Positions 7,858 through 17,476 are shown, counted from the first letter of the stretch. The stretch is 58,362 bases of DNA from a bacterium (GCA_030017475.1 JASEIO010000005.1:1-58362), one strand, 5' to 3'. Notes: a model not told the origin generated them from the letters alone. A program made the numbers and translations.

Positions 7858-9236
7858 AACAGAATAGGTCTATTCATTTTGTAGGTATTGGTGGAGTTGG
7901 AATGAGTGGTATTGCTGAATTATTATTAAATTTAGGCTATAAAGTTTCTGGCTCGGATATCTCAAAGACAGATATAACAGATAGGCTTTCCAAATTAGGG
8001 GCAAAGATCTATATTGGGCACAGCGCGGCAAACGTCAAAGAAGTAGATGTAGTAGTAACCTCTTCGGCCATCCCTAAAGAGAATATTGAAGTCCGAACTG
8101 CTAAAGAAAATAGGATACCAATAATTCCAAGGGCAGACATGCTCCAGGAATTGATGAGATTAAAAGAGGGAATTGCTGTGTCTGGTGCTCACGGAAAGAC
8201 CACTACCACCTCAATAATTTCATTAGTATTGAGCAAGGCAGGATTAGATCCCACTATTGTTATCGGCGGCCGATTCCAGAATATTCGCTCACATGCACGT
8301 CTTGGTAATGGGAGATATCTGGTAGCTGAAGCTGATGAATCAGATGGAAGTTTTTTAAAGTTACGACCATTCATTTCAGTTGTGACGAACATAGACCTGG
8401 AACACTTGGATTATTATAAAGATCTAAAAAAGATAAAAGAGGCATTCTTAAGTTTCATCAATTCAGTTCCTTTCTATGGATGTAGTGTCTTGTGTCTTGA
8501 TTGTGAGAATATAAGGGAATTGATTGGTAAAATAAGGCGTAGATTTATTACCTATGGAAGATCCCAAGATGCAACCATTAGAGCAGAGGAGATTGTTCTT
8601 GGAGGTTTATGTTCTGAATTTAGTGTATTCTATAGGAATAGAAGATTGGGAAAGGTAAGGATAAATTTACCAGGGGTTCACTACGTGAGTAATTCCTTGG
8701 CAGCAATAGCAGTAGGATTAGAATTAGGGATTCCATTCCAGGATATTGCCGCTTCGTTACTTGAATTCCAATCAGTTGATCGCAGGTACCATGTTAAAGG
8801 TAATATCAAAAATATATTGATTATAGATGATTATGCCCACCATCCAACAGAGATAAAGGCAACATTACAATCAGCCAGGATAGGATGGAATAGGAGGATA
8901 ATTGCGGTATTTCAACCTCACCGATACACCCGAACAGGATATCTAAAAAAGGAATTTGGAAGGTGTTTCTTTGAGGCAAGTCGGGTTGTCGTAACCAAGA
9001 TTTACCCTGCCGGAGAAAAACCAATTAAGGGCGTTTCTTCAAAATCAATTGTAGATAGCTTAAAAGAGGCTAATCATCCTGATGTTAAGTATATTGAGGA
9101 TTTTACGGATATAGTTAATTACTTACTTTCAAGCATAAAGGAAGGTGATTTAGTAATCACTCTCGGAGCAGGGGATATATGGAAGGTGGCTGATAAATTA
9201 GTAGAGGCATTAAAAAAAGATGACTGTAAGCCGTAA
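7851..9236 (+). CDS. murC: UDP-N-acetylmuramate--L-alanine ligase MurC
   Basis: ATP-dependent ligase adding L-alanine to UDP-MurNAc, the first peptide step of the precursor pathway. It has 461 residues in the three Mur ligase domains: HFVGIGGVGMSGIAELL at the N-terminus, P-loop SGAHGKTTTTSIIS near residue 115, EADESDGSFLKL, then VTNIDLEHLDYY, and the C-terminal DDYAHHPTEIKAT. The start overlaps the end of murG by 7 bases, so the two are probably translationally coupled. Confidence 0.97.
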   Translation: MLKQNRSIHFVGIGGVGMSGIAELLLNLGYKVSGSDISKTDITDRLSKLGAKIYIGHSAANVKEVDVVVTSSAIPKENIEVRTAKENRIPIIPRADMLQELMRLKEGIAVSGAHGKTTTTSIISLVLSKAGLDPTIVIGGRFQNIRSHARLGNGRYLVAEADESDGSFLKLRPFISVVTNIDLEHLDYYKDLKKIKEAFLSFINSVPFYGCSVLCLDCENIRELIGKIRRRFITYGRSQDATIRAEEIVLGGLCSEFSVFYRNRRLGKVRINLPGVHYVSNSLAAIAVGLELGIPFQDIAASLLEFQSVDRRYHVKGNIKNILIIDDYAHHPTEIKATLQSARIGWNRRIIAVFQPHRYTRTGYLKKEFGRCFFEASRVVVTKIYPAGEKPIKGVSSKSIVDSLKEANHPDVKYIEDFTDIVNYLLSSIKEGDLVITLGAGDIWKVADKLVEALKKDDCKP

Positions 9237-9275
9237 GTAGTAGGGATTAAGTTTTACTTATAGCTTTAATAAAAG

Positions 9276-10211
9276 ATGGATTTTATTGCGGAGCTTCAAA
9301 AGATTAGTGAAAGGGTTAAGATAAATGAACCAATGAGTGCCCATACCTCCATAGGAATTGGAGGACCTGCTGACTATTATATAGAGGTAGAAAATGAATC
9401 CCAATTAAAAAGGTTGATTGCGTTATGTCCCAAGTTCAGAATCCCTTACTTTCTGGTTGGTGAAGGATCAAATTTATTGGTTAAAGATGGAGGGATTCGT
9501 GGAGTAGTAATCAAATTGATAGGTGATTTTGAGCATGTAAAGATTAAGGATGAACATGTAGTTATTGGTGCAGGAGTGGGCTTACCTCGTTTGTTAAAAG
9601 AGGTAACCAAGGAAGGTCTTGAGGGATTAGAATTTTTAATCGGAATCCCTGGTACCTTTGGTGGGGCAATATTTATGAATGCAGGGGCATATGGAAAGTC
9701 AATTTCAGAACGAGTGAATTGGGTAAAGGTAATGGATTCTTCGACCCGTGTTAAAGTTTTGGCATCAGATGATTTAAGATTCACATATCGAGGAAGTAAT
9801 TTATCAGGATACATAATCTTAGAGGCAGAAGTGGTTTTGGATAAATCAGAAAAAGGGATTATAGAAGAGAAGATGAAAGAATTGATTGAGATACGAAAGA
9901 GTACCCAACCATTACATGAAAGAACCTTCGGATGTGTATTTAAGAATCCTAAAGGATATATTGCAGGAGAGCTAATTAGCAAGGCTGGATTAGCTGGTTT
10001 AAAAATTGGAGATGTAAAGGTTTCCACAAAGCACGCCAATTTTATACAGAATGCAGGTCAGGCAAAGGCAAAGGATGCTTTGGCAATAATTGAAAGGATT
10101 AAGAAAGAGGTCATGGAGCGATTTGGAGTTCTTTTAGAAGAAGAGGTTATTACAATTGGAAAGAATTCTTGTCCAACCAAGGTATATAAAAAGGAAAGGC
10201 AAACGATATAA
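9276..10211 (+). CDS. murB: UDP-N-acetylenolpyruvoylglucosamine reductase MurB
   Basis: FAD-dependent, NADPH-using reductase that completes UDP-MurNAc. At 311 residues it fits the shorter type II class. Motifs: SIGIGGPADYYIEV, GEGSNLLVKDGGIRGVV (FAD binding), IPGTFGGAIFMNAGAYG and TYRGSNL. The catalytic proton donor region reads FGCVFKNPKG, with cysteine where E. coli MurB has serine, a substitution seen in other bacterial MurBs. The stop is in the same frame as the downstream ftsQ, 30 bases before its TTG start. Confidence 0.96.
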   Translation: MDFIAELQKISERVKINEPMSAHTSIGIGGPADYYIEVENESQLKRLIALCPKFRIPYFLVGEGSNLLVKDGGIRGVVIKLIGDFEHVKIKDEHVVIGAGVGLPRLLKEVTKEGLEGLEFLIGIPGTFGGAIFMNAGAYGKSISERVNWVKVMDSSTRVKVLASDDLRFTYRGSNLSGYIILEAEVVLDKSEKGIIEEKMKELIEIRKSTQPLHERTFGCVFKNPKGYIAGELISKAGLAGLKIGDVKVSTKHANFIQNAGQAKAKDALAIIERIKKEVMERFGVLLEEEVITIGKNSCPTKVYKKERQTI

Positions 10212-10241
10212 AAAAAAACTAAGGTTATAAGATTAGGGTTT

Positions 10242-10925
10242 TTGGCAAGTTTCCTTTTTCTTCTATTTTTAGGAGGGAAGGAGGTTTACTTATTCTTTTT
10301 TACATCCTCTTTTTTCAAAATAAAAGAGCCAATCATAAATATAAATGATGAGGGAATAGATAGAAGGTTTAAAGAATATTGTTATAAAAACTATATAACT
10401 ACGACTCCCAATATATTTAAGATTGATATAAGGGATTTAAGAGATTATTTAACCAAGATCCCGGATGTCAAAGAGGTAATTATAGAAAGGGGTCTTCCAG
10501 ATATAATTAAGATTAATGTTATAAAGAGAAAACCTTTAGCAATTATTCCAAAAGGCACAGCCTTTTTAGGGGTAGATAAAGAAGGAGTGGTTTTTCCATT
10601 AGATTCATTCCAGGATTTGCCCATAATTACTGGAGTAAATGTAGAAGAGGAAGGAAAAAGGGTGAAAAACATAGGATTACAAAGGGCCTTGACAATTATA
10701 TCTCAAATGAAGGAAAACCAAAGTTCTATATTGGACAAGATCTCTGAATTTAATGTGGAAGACCCAAATGATATCGTTTCATATTTTACTGAATTTCCCA
10801 CACAAATTCATTTTAGAGAGATGTCTAAGCAAAGGTTACAGGAATTTAAATATGTTTTGAAACATATAGATGTATCAAAACTACAATATATTGATCTAAG
10901 ATTTCAAGATATTGTAATCAAATAG
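10242..10925 (+). CDS. ftsQ: FtsQ/DivIB-like cell division protein with POTRA domain
   Basis: Bitopic division protein that with FtsL and FtsB regulates septal synthesis. It has an N-terminal hydrophobic span (ASFLFLLFLGG), then a POTRA-type domain (about residues 30-100, with KIDIRDLRDYLTKIPDVKEV) and the typical KRKPLAII and GVDKEGVVFPL stretch. The frame is open back to the murB stop, and TTG 10242 is the only usual start codon there; the positively charged KTKVIRLG upstream would otherwise suit the cytoplasmic tail. Assigned from architecture and position between murB and ftsA. Confidence 0.85.
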   Translation: MASFLFLLFLGGKEVYLFFFTSSFFKIKEPIININDEGIDRRFKEYCYKNYITTTPNIFKIDIRDLRDYLTKIPDVKEVIIERGLPDIIKINVIKRKPLAIIPKGTAFLGVDKEGVVFPLDSFQDLPIITGVNVEEEGKRVKNIGLQRALTIISQMKENQSSILDKISEFNVEDPNDIVSYFTEFPTQIHFREMSKQRLQEFKYVLKHIDVSKLQYIDLRFQDIVIK

Positions 10926-10977
10926 CTGATAAGTAAGAGGTCAGATCTCTGACATCTGTCCTCTGATCTCTGGTAAG
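10925..10977. repeat. Degenerate intergenic repeat (TCAGATCTCTGACATCTG class)
   Basis: Between ftsQ and ftsA, overlapping imperfect copies of TCAGA/TCTGA words form a low-complexity, self-complementary stretch. Similar wording occurs at 1711-1743, 17393-17476, 26890-26970 and 55130-55150, indicating a dispersed repeat family. No function is visible. Confidence 0.5.
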
Positions 10978-10995
10978 GAAGGGGGTGAGAAAGGT

Positions 10996-12243
10996 ATGCA
11001 GAAGGGTGAGGTGATTGTTGGATTAGACATTGGAACCACCAAAGTTTGTGCAGTAATAGGAGAGATAAGAGAAGGAAGCAATGAGGAAAAGGTAGAAATT
11101 GTTGGATTGGGAACTTCGCGTTCACATGGATTGAGAAAAGGGGTAGTAGTAAATTTAGAATTGACAGTCAAGGCAATTGAAGAGGCAATCTCTGAATCAG
11201 AACTTATGGCTGGGGTCGAGGCAACCTCAGTCTATGCCAATGTTGGAGGTGGACATATCAAAGGGCTAAATTCCCATGGTGTAATCGCAGTTAGAGGATC
11301 TGGAGGAACAGTTACTCATCAAGATGTAAAACGTGCGATTGATGCTGCTAAAGCTGTGGCAATCCCTCTCGATCGAGAAGTTATTCATATCATTCCACAG
11401 CAATATATTATTGATGGGCAAGATGGAATTAAGGATCCTATAGGTATGTCAGGTGTGAGATTAGAGGTAGAAACACATATTGTAACATGTCCAATAACCT
11501 CTGCTCAAAATATTGTGAAGTCGATTAATCAAGCAGGATTTAAAGTTGAGGAGATAGTGTTAGAGCCATTAGCAGATTCATATGCAGTATTAACTCCGGA
11601 TGAAAAGGAGTTAGGAATAGTGTTAGTTAACATTGGAGGTGGAACAACTGACATTGTTATTTTTATAGAGGGATCAATCTGGCATACAGAGGTTTTATCT
11701 ATTGGGGGTGATAATGTTACAAAAGATATCTCTGTGGGTTTGCGGACACCAATACAAGAAGCAGAAAGGATTAAGATAGCGCATGGTTGTTGTGTATCCT
11801 CTTTGGTCTCGGATGAAGAGATGATTGAAGTTCCATCAGTTGGGGGAAGAAAGGCAAGGACACTTCCAAGGCAAGTCTTAGCAGAGATTATTGAACCAAG
11901 AATGGAAGAGATTTTCAACCTTATAAATCGCGAAATAAGAATGACTGGATATGAAAACTTGATTGCATCAGGAGTAGTACTAACAGGAGGGGCTTCAATG
12001 TTAGATGGAACAGTAGAGTTAGCAGAAAGGGTCTTTGGTCTCCCAGTAAAAATTGGTGTAATAAGAGGGGTTGGTGGTCTAACTGATGTAGTCAACAGTC
12101 CTTTGTATACAACTTCGGTTGGCTTGGTTCTTTATGGAAGAGAACACTACTTAGAAGGAGCAAAATCAAGATTTGAAGGTGAAGGTTTTCTTAAAGGAGT
12201 TTCTGATAAGGTGAAGGGGTGGATTAAGGGATTTTTTTCATAG
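10996..12243 (+). CDS. ftsA: Cell division protein FtsA
   Basis: Actin-like ATPase that tethers FtsZ to the membrane and recruits later divisome proteins. It has 415 residues with phosphate-binding VGLDIGTTKVCAVIGEI at the N-terminus, an SHS2 (1C) insertion near residues 80-165, NIGGGTTDIVIF, and GVVLTGGASMLDG in the adenosine site. It ends with the amphipathic membrane-targeting helix SDKVKGWIKGFFS. A strong ribosome site (AAGGAAGGGGGTGAG) precedes ATG 10996. ftsZ follows after 43 bases. Confidence 0.96.
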   Translation: MQKGEVIVGLDIGTTKVCAVIGEIREGSNEEKVEIVGLGTSRSHGLRKGVVVNLELTVKAIEEAISESELMAGVEATSVYANVGGGHIKGLNSHGVIAVRGSGGTVTHQDVKRAIDAAKAVAIPLDREVIHIIPQQYIIDGQDGIKDPIGMSGVRLEVETHIVTCPITSAQNIVKSINQAGFKVEEIVLEPLADSYAVLTPDEKELGIVLVNIGGGTTDIVIFIEGSIWHTEVLSIGGDNVTKDISVGLRTPIQEAERIKIAHGCCVSSLVSDEEMIEVPSVGGRKARTLPRQVLAEIIEPRMEEIFNLINREIRMTGYENLIASGVVLTGGASMLDGTVELAERVFGLPVKIGVIRGVGGLTDVVNSPLYTTSVGLVLYGREHYLEGAKSRFEGEGFLKGVSDKVKGWIKGFFS

Positions 12244-12286
12244 CCACAGATTTCTCTTAATCAGTGGTTAAAGAAAGGAGGAAAAT

Positions 12287-13417
12287 ATGGGATTCGAATT
12301 TGAAAATGATGTATCAGCTCCCACTAAAATTCGAGTGATTGGTGTTGGAGGAGGAGGAAGTAATGCTGTATCACGGATGATTTCTCACCGCACAGATCAT
12401 AATATTGATTACATTATTACCAATACAGACGTACAGGCATTAAAATATGTAAATGCTCCTATTAAGATCCAAATTGGAGAGAAAATTACAAGAGGTTTAG
12501 GATCAGGCTCAAATCCTGAGATTGGAGAAAAGGCAGCTAATGAAGATAGGCAGACGATTATGGCCCATTTAGAAGGATCAGATATGGTATTTATAACTGC
12601 TGGTATGGGTGGTGGGACTGGAACAGGTGCCTGTCCTGTCATTGCTGAGATTTCGAAAGAGATTGGAGCTTTAACCGTAGGTGTTGTAACAAAACCATTT
12701 CTATTTGAGGGCCGCAAAAGAATTGAACAGGCTGAAGAAGGTATAGAAAAATTGATAGAAAAGGTTGATACATTAATCGTTATCCCCAATGAAAAACTTT
12801 TGTCTGTAGCTGAAAGAACAACCTCAGTGATTGATGCCTTCCGGATGGCAGATGATGTATTACGTCAAGGAATTCAAGGGATTTCAGACCTAATTACTGT
12901 TCCTGGCCTGATTAATTTAGACTTTGCTGATGTGAAGACTATTATGGCAGAGAAAGGAAATGCCCTAATGGGCATTGGTATTTCACAAGGTGATAACAGG
13001 GCTATGAATGCGGTGCAACAAGCTATTTCCTCACCTTTATTAGAAGATGGTAGTATTGAAGGAGCTAAAGGAATTTTAATAAATGTAACTGGTGGAACTG
13101 ACTTACTTCTATCAGAAGTAAATGAGGCAGCGTCTATCATTGAAAAAAAGGCAGATAGACATGCTCACATTATTTGGGGAGCTGTAATCGATGAAACAAT
13201 ACATAATGAGATAAGAATTACAGTCATTGCAACTGGATTTGGAGAGAAAAAAGAGGCAAAAAGGACAGTTGAAAGAGATTTAGAGGTATTAACGCTTGAT
13301 AAGGCAAGAAAGAAAGTAGAAGCAAATAGATTGGAAAAAGAGGAGGCAAGTTTTAACCTTTATAAAAGTGGCGACCTTTTTGAGGTTCCTACTTTTTTAA
13401 GAAAACAGATTGATTAA
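12287..13417 (+). CDS. ftsZ: Cell division protein FtsZ
   Basis: Tubulin-like GTPase that polymerises into the cytokinetic ring. It has 376 residues. GTP-binding motifs are [13 protein letters not shown] near residue 20 and the signature [18 protein letters not shown] near residue 105. The T7 region carries [11 protein letters not shown]. The C-terminal tail [14 protein letters not shown] is the conserved peptide that binds FtsA. Start ATG 12287, behind AAAGGAGGAAAAT. It is the last gene of the cluster; the next gene is convergent. Confidence 0.98.
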   Translation: MGFEFENDVSAPTKIRVIGVGGGGSNAVSRMISHRTDHNIDYIITNTDVQALKYVNAPIKIQIGEKITRGLGSGSNPEIGEKAANEDRQTIMAHLEGSDMVFITAGMGGGTGTGACPVIAEISKEIGALTVGVVTKPFLFEGRKRIEQAEEGIEKLIEKVDTLIVIPNEKLLSVAERTTSVIDAFRMADDVLRQGIQGISDLITVPGLINLDFADVKTIMAEKGNALMGIGISQGDNRAMNAVQQAISSPLLEDGSIEGAKGILINVTGGTDLLLSEVNEAASIIEKKADRHAHIIWGAVIDETIHNEIRITVIATGFGEKKEAKRTVERDLEVLTLDKARKKVEANRLEKEEASFNLYKSGDLFEVPTFLRKQID

Positions 13418-13556
13418 GAAGTACCATACCTTTCGCTCACAATTGGAATAGTGGAACCAGTTATGTACCATATTACTGTATAGACTTAGTGACAAATAAT
13501 AGTTTCAAAAGGCCTTTAATACCAATAGGTTGTAAAAATTCTTTGAGACGTTTTAT

Positions 13557-14261
13557 CTATTTTTCTTCCAGTTCTGTGATTCTTATAGCCTCGAAAGCTA
13601 ACCGCGAAGCCTCCTTTATATTTTTCTCTAAGGCAAATATATTGGCTTTTCTTAATTGTTCCTTTGCTGGATCAATTCCTGATTTTTCAACCTTTATTTT
13701 TGCTTCGGTTAATAAATCCCTTATAGAGGAAGGCTCTTCTTTAGATTCCACCTCTCGAGAATAGGCAAATAGGTCTAAATTCCTAGGTATTCTTGGAAAT
13801 CCGACATGCTTAATTCTTTTTTTAGGTACCGCCTTCTTAACCACTTTCTTAGGCTCTACCTTTTTAACCTCCTCCTTTTCTTCCTTTTTAACCACTTTCT
13901 TAGGCTCTACCTTTTTAACCTCCTCCTTTTCTTCCTTCTTCTCTTTCAAAACCTCAGGTAATTCAGGAAGCGTTATTTCAGGCTTTGGTTCAATCTCTTC
14001 TTTAGTTAAATCCAGTGGCTCTTTTTTAAAAGGGCGTTCGGCAAACTCAAGATCTTCTTCCTTCCCGATTTTCCTTCCTTGTATAAGAAAATAGGTAGTT
14101 CCTAAGCCTATTATAAAAAGAAGAATAGGAATCCCTACCCAAATCAATACCTTTTTATTAAGAAAGGATCCCTTTTTCTCCTCCTTCTTTTTCGGAACCT
14201 CTTCTGACAGATCCTCAAACATCTTATCCATCTCTTCTTTTTCTTCCTTTTTCTCTACCAT
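13557..14261 (-). CDS. Membrane-anchored KEEKEEVKKVEPKKVV-repeat protein, unknown function
   Basis: Not a recognised family. A charged cytoplasmic N-terminus (about 35 residues) is followed by one membrane span, VLIWVGIPILLFIIGLGTTY, then a Lys/Glu/Pro/Val-rich stalk with the 16-residue unit EEKEEVKKVEPKKVVK in tandem. The C-terminal helical segment contains KSGIDPAKEQLRKA. The same C-terminal motif ends the next gene (14354-14914), so the two are paralogous in that part. ATG 14261 is chosen over TTG 14282 because AGGAGGGAAGAAG precedes it. The stalk resembles spacers that cross the periplasm, but a TonB-like role is not supported. Confidence 0.7.
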   Translation of the reverse strand: MVEKKEEKEEMDKMFEDLSEEVPKKKEEKKGSFLNKKVLIWVGIPILLFIIGLGTTYFLIQGRKIGKEEDLEFAERPFKKEPLDLTKEEIEPKPEITLPELPEVLKEKKEEKEEVKKVEPKKVVKKEEKEEVKKVEPKKVVKKAVPKKRIKHVGFPRIPRNLDLFAYSREVESKEEPSSIRDLLTEAKIKVEKSGIDPAKEQLRKANIFALEKNIKEASRLAFEAIRITELEEK

Positions 14262-14353
14262 CTTCTTCCCTCCTTTGTCCAAGTATACACGGAGAACGCA
14301 GACTTTTTACCTTTATAAAAAGAGAATTATCAAGTGCTTTGCAATGATTATAA

Positions 14354-14914
14354 CTATTGAATGACCTTAAGGGTAGTAATCTCTAAGGCAGAATTGACTA
14401 ATTCGTGCGCCCTCTCAATATAATTTAAAATCAATTGATGATTCTCGGCATCTTTTGCAAGACGAACAAATATCCGAGCCTTCCTCAATTGTTCCTTTGC
14501 TGGATCAATCCCTGACTTTTTAATTATATAGGTAGCCCTTTTACACAACATCTCTAAATCAACCACTTTCTCTTCTAAGCCCATTTCCTTCTTAACCTCT
14601 TGCTTTTCCACAACTGGCAACTTTTGACTTGGGATGGGGATTTGTCGATGAGTAATAGTCAAAACCGAAGGTACACTATCTTGTTGTTTATAGGTTCGAA
14701 GACATTCCCAGGGAAATAATTTAGATTCTTCCCTCTTTTCCTTTACCTTAGGTATAATTAAGTTTTTGACCTCTTTTAGAGGCACTATCTCCATACCTGA
14801 ATTTTGAAGGGACGAAAAAGGATGGATAGAAACAGCAGGCATTTTCCCTTCAGCCCATATATCCTTACCTGTAAATATCAGCAATGAAACAAATATCCAG
14901 TATTTGGCTATCAT
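14354..14914 (-). CDS. Secreted protein with KSGIDPAKEQLRKA helical motif, unknown function
   Basis: 186 residues with a signal peptide (YWIFVSLLIFTGKDIWAEG), a variable proline-rich middle, and a C-terminal helical region, TYIIKKSGIDPAKEQLRKAR, followed by IERAHELVNSALEITTL. That segment matches the end of the neighbouring membrane-anchored protein, and the layout is reminiscent of a short TPR-like or helical hairpin. It starts 6 bases after the mtaB stop, so it is co-transcribed with mtaB. No function is assigned. Confidence 0.7.
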   Translation of the reverse strand: MIAKYWIFVSLLIFTGKDIWAEGKMPAVSIHPFSSLQNSGMEIVPLKEVKNLIIPKVKEKREESKLFPWECLRTYKQQDSVPSVLTITHRQIPIPSQKLPVVEKQEVKKEMGLEEKVVDLEMLCKRATYIIKKSGIDPAKEQLRKARIFVRLAKDAENHQLILNYIERAHELVNSALEITTLKVIQ

Positions 14915-14919
14915 ATTCC

Positions 14920-16227
14920 CTAATAAACCTTTCCAAATGTATTATTATAAGTAACATCGGTTATGGTTACATCTAAGATTCTATTCATCAACCCATCTTC
15001 TCCATCAAACAATATTCGGATATAATTTGAAGTTAGACCAACAAGTTTATGAGTCTCAGAATCACGGGTATTTAATACAAGACAACTTAATGTTTTACCC
15101 TCATACCTCTTTCTAAAATAAAATGACTTTTGCTTAGATAATCTCCTTAGCTTCTCGGTCCTTTCGTGTTTTACAGAAGGCGAGATTTGATCTGGGACTT
15201 TAGCTGCCTCTGTTCCTTCTCTCTTTGAATACGGAAAGATATGCATATAGGCAAATGGCAAAGCCATTGCTAAATTATAGGTATTTAAGAAGGCCTGTTC
15301 TGTCTCTTTGGGAAATCCAACTATGATATCTGTGCCTATTGATACATCTGGAATAGTTGAAGTCAATTTATCGATCAATGCTACATATTTAGAAATGGTA
15401 TATCTCCTTTTCATCGAGCTCAATATCTCTGAATCCCCACTTTGAAGAGGGATATGAAGGTGTTTACAAATCTTGGCATTACTTGCTACGAGGGCGATCA
15501 AATCCGAACTGATATCATTTGGCTCAATAGAACTTAGCCTTAATCTTTCCAACTCCTCTATTTTTAGCAAACTTTTAAGTAAACTTACTAAATCCTCCTC
15601 CCCTTTCAAATCCTTCCCATAGGTTCCTAAATTAACCCCAGTCAAAACGACCTCTTTATATTTCTTATCGACAAATTCTTTTACTTTTTTAACCACTTTT
15701 TTAGAATCAGCTGATCTATTCGGTCCTCTCGCATATGGAACCTTACAATAAGAACAGAAGGAATTGCAGCCATCCTGAATCTTCACAAATGCACGGGTGC
15801 TATCTACACAAGAGACTTCAAGATCAGTAAATTGGGTATGATTTGATATATCTCCTACTTTTACAATCGGGTGATGGGTGATGGATGATAGGTGATGGGT
15901 AAGATATTGAACTAACCCCCTTTTTTCTTTATTTCCAACAATTAAACTAACTCCAGGAATCTTCTGGATGGTTTCTGGATTTGTTTGAGCATAACAGCCG
16001 GTAACCACAATGAATGCATGTCCATTTCTCTTTATTGCTTGCCTTATTTCATACCTTGACTTATAATCAGCCCTACTTGTAACCGTACATGTATTGATTA
16101 CAAAAACATCCGCCTTTTCCCTGAAAGATACAGTTTGAAACCCTTCCTTTTCAAATTCCTCCTTTATTGCCCATGTTTCAAACTGATTCAATTTGCAACC
16201 CAATGTCTTAAATGCAACTGTTTTCAT
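14920..16227 (-). CDS. mtaB: tRNA (N6-threonylcarbamoyladenosine(37)-C2)-methylthiotransferase MtaB
   Basis: Radical SAM enzyme that converts t6A37 to ms2t6A37 in ANN-decoding tRNAs. It has 435 residues. The N-terminal MTTase domain holds the auxiliary cluster cysteines in TLGCKLNQFE, INTCTVTSRADYKSR and VTGCYAQTNP. The radical SAM motif is CNSFCSYCKVPYARG near residue 155. The TRAM domain is C-terminal. The GCKLNQ and CTVTSRAD wording fits MtaB (YqeV) rather than MiaB. Between the first two domains is a His/Thr/Ser-rich insert (LTHHLSSITHHPI), encoded by imperfect ATCACCCATCACC-type repeats like those found between genes here. Confidence 0.92.
   Translation of the reverse strand: MKTVAFKTLGCKLNQFETWAIKEEFEKEGFQTVSFREKADVFVINTCTVTSRADYKSRYEIRQAIKRNGHAFIVVTGCYAQTNPETIQKIPGVSLIVGNKEKRGLVQYLTHHLSSITHHPIVKVGDISNHTQFTDLEVSCVDSTRAFVKIQDGCNSFCSYCKVPYARGPNRSADSKKVVKKVKEFVDKKYKEVVLTGVNLGTYGKDLKGEEDLVSLLKSLLKIEELERLRLSSIEPNDISSDLIALVASNAKICKHLHIPLQSGDSEILSSMKRRYTISKYVALIDKLTSTIPDVSIGTDIIVGFPKETEQAFLNTYNLAMALPFAYMHIFPYSKREGTEAAKVPDQISPSVKHERTEKLRRLSKQKSFYFRKRYEGKTLSCLVLNTRDSETHKLVGLTSNYIRILFDGEDGLMNRILDVTITDVTYNNTFGKVY
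15866..15902. repeat. In-frame GGTGATGG-type repeat inside mtaB
   Basis: The + strand shows overlapping GGGTGATGGGTGATGGATGA and GGTGATGGG units. On the coding strand they specify the linker LTHHLSSITHHP between the MTTase and radical SAM domains. A similar CACTCACCACCCACCAATCA stretch lies in prmC (21718-21752). Confidence 0.6.
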
Positions 16228-16270
16228 CTTAATATCAAGTTAAATCCCCAATTCAATCCCCTCTTCGGTA

Positions 16271-17374
16271 CTATATGTTCCATTTAAGTTTTATCATCTT
16301 TTGATAATTTTTATAATTCTGTTTCATCTCTTCTAATGAATCACCGCCAAACTTTTCTTGCAAGGAGCGGGTTAACTCAATGGCTACCACTGCTTCTCCA
16401 ATGAGCGCGGCTGAAAAAACAGCACAAATATCAGATCTTTCATAGCTTGCGATGGATGGGCCTTTTGTTTTTATATTGATTGAACGAAGTCCTCTCTTTA
16501 AAGTAGGAATGGGTTTCATGGCACATCTTACTATAATTGGTTCACCATTTGTAACCCCCCCTTCCAAACCACCAGCCCAATTTGTCTTTCTATAAAATCC
16601 CTGACTGCTACTATAAAAGATCTCATCGTGAACCTGAGAACCAGGAAGGTTCGCTCCTTTAAATCCTATACCAATTTCAATTCCTTTTATAGCAGGAATA
16701 CTCATTAAGCCACGAGCCAAATTTCCATCTAACCTTTTGTCCCAATGTACAAAAGATCCTAATCCAATAGGTGGGTTGTTCACCCTGATCTCAAATATCC
16801 CTCCTAAGCTATCCCCTTCTTTTTTAGCTTTATCAATTTCCTGTTTGAATTTCTTCTCATCTCTTTCCTTCCCTATTTGTAAAACCTGACTGGTTATTGA
16901 AATACCAAACTCTTTAAGTAATAACTTGGCTATTACACCCACAGCAGTCCTGACCGCTGTTTCTCTAGCACTTGCCCTTTCCAAAACATTTCTTAAGTCA
17001 GTCTGATTATATTTTATTCCCCCTGCTAAATCAGCATGTCCAGGCCGAGGGCAAATTAGCTCCCGTTCCTTGCAAAGTGATAAGGAAAGCACCTCTTTTG
17101 TGACCCCCATGATACTCTCCCAATTCACCCAGTCTTTGTTTTCAATTATTAATGTAATTGGGGTTCCCAAGGTAATACCTCCTCTTACACCTGATATTAT
17201 CTCTACCTTATCCTCTTCAATCTCCATCCTTTTCGATCTTCCATATCCAAGTTGCCTTTTTTTTAATTCCCTATTTATCTCTTCTACATCTATATTTAAT
17301 CCAGCAGGCAGCCCTTCAATTATAGCTACTAAGCTTTTACCATGGGATTCCCCAGCAGTTAAAAACCGTAACAT
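16271..17374 (-). CDS. aroC: Chorismate synthase
   Basis: Last step of the shikimate pathway: FMN-dependent 1,4-elimination of phosphate from EPSP to give chorismate. It has 367 residues. Recognisable regions are TAGESHGKSLVAIIEGLPAG at the start, CPRPGHADLAGGIKY, LERASARETAVRTAVG, and GVTNGEPIIVRCAMKPIPT. Start ATG 17374, behind GGAAGG. It lies 43 bases upstream of mtaB in the same direction. The tryptophan genes at 31-34 kb use its product. Confidence 0.97.
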   Translation of the reverse strand: MLRFLTAGESHGKSLVAIIEGLPAGLNIDVEEINRELKKRQLGYGRSKRMEIEEDKVEIISGVRGGITLGTPITLIIENKDWVNWESIMGVTKEVLSLSLCKERELICPRPGHADLAGGIKYNQTDLRNVLERASARETAVRTAVGVIAKLLLKEFGISITSQVLQIGKERDEKKFKQEIDKAKKEGDSLGGIFEIRVNNPPIGLGSFVHWDKRLDGNLARGLMSIPAIKGIEIGIGFKGANLPGSQVHDEIFYSSSQGFYRKTNWAGGLEGGVTNGEPIIVRCAMKPIPTLKRGLRSINIKTKGPSIASYERSDICAVFSAALIGEAVVAIELTRSLQEKFGGDSLEEMKQNYKNYQKMIKLKWNI

Positions 17375-17392
17375 CCTTCCCTCGTTTTGGTT

Positions 17393-17476
17393 ATCAGATG
17401 CCAGAAGGCAAAAGCCAGAGATTAGATTTAAGGAAATGATCCTTATATTCTATCATCTGTCATCTGTCCTCTATAG
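17393..17476. repeat. Degenerate intergenic repeat (CAGATGCCAGAAGG / CATCTGTCATCTGTCC class)
   Basis: The gap between the GGDEF gene and aroC consists largely of imperfect CAGA and TCTGTC words on both strands, including CATCTGTCATCTGTCCTC at about 17453-17470. It belongs to the dispersed family also seen at 1711, 10925, 26890 and 55130. No terminator or promoter is evident inside it. Confidence 0.5.

Noticed and set aside
9446-10039. 197-codon open frame antisense to murB
   Set aside because: It lies wholly inside a clear murB gene on the other strand, has Ser/Pro/Ile-rich wording typical of reverse-frame translation of this composition, and has no ribosome site.
11529-12095. 188-codon open frame antisense to ftsA
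   Set aside because: Shadow of the conserved ftsA frame; no family resemblance, no Shine-Dalgarno site and no promoter.
13489-13764. 91-codon + strand frame after ftsZ
   Set aside because: It overlaps the 3' end of the minus-strand envelope gene, which shares a real motif with its neighbour; the + frame has no ribosome site or motif.
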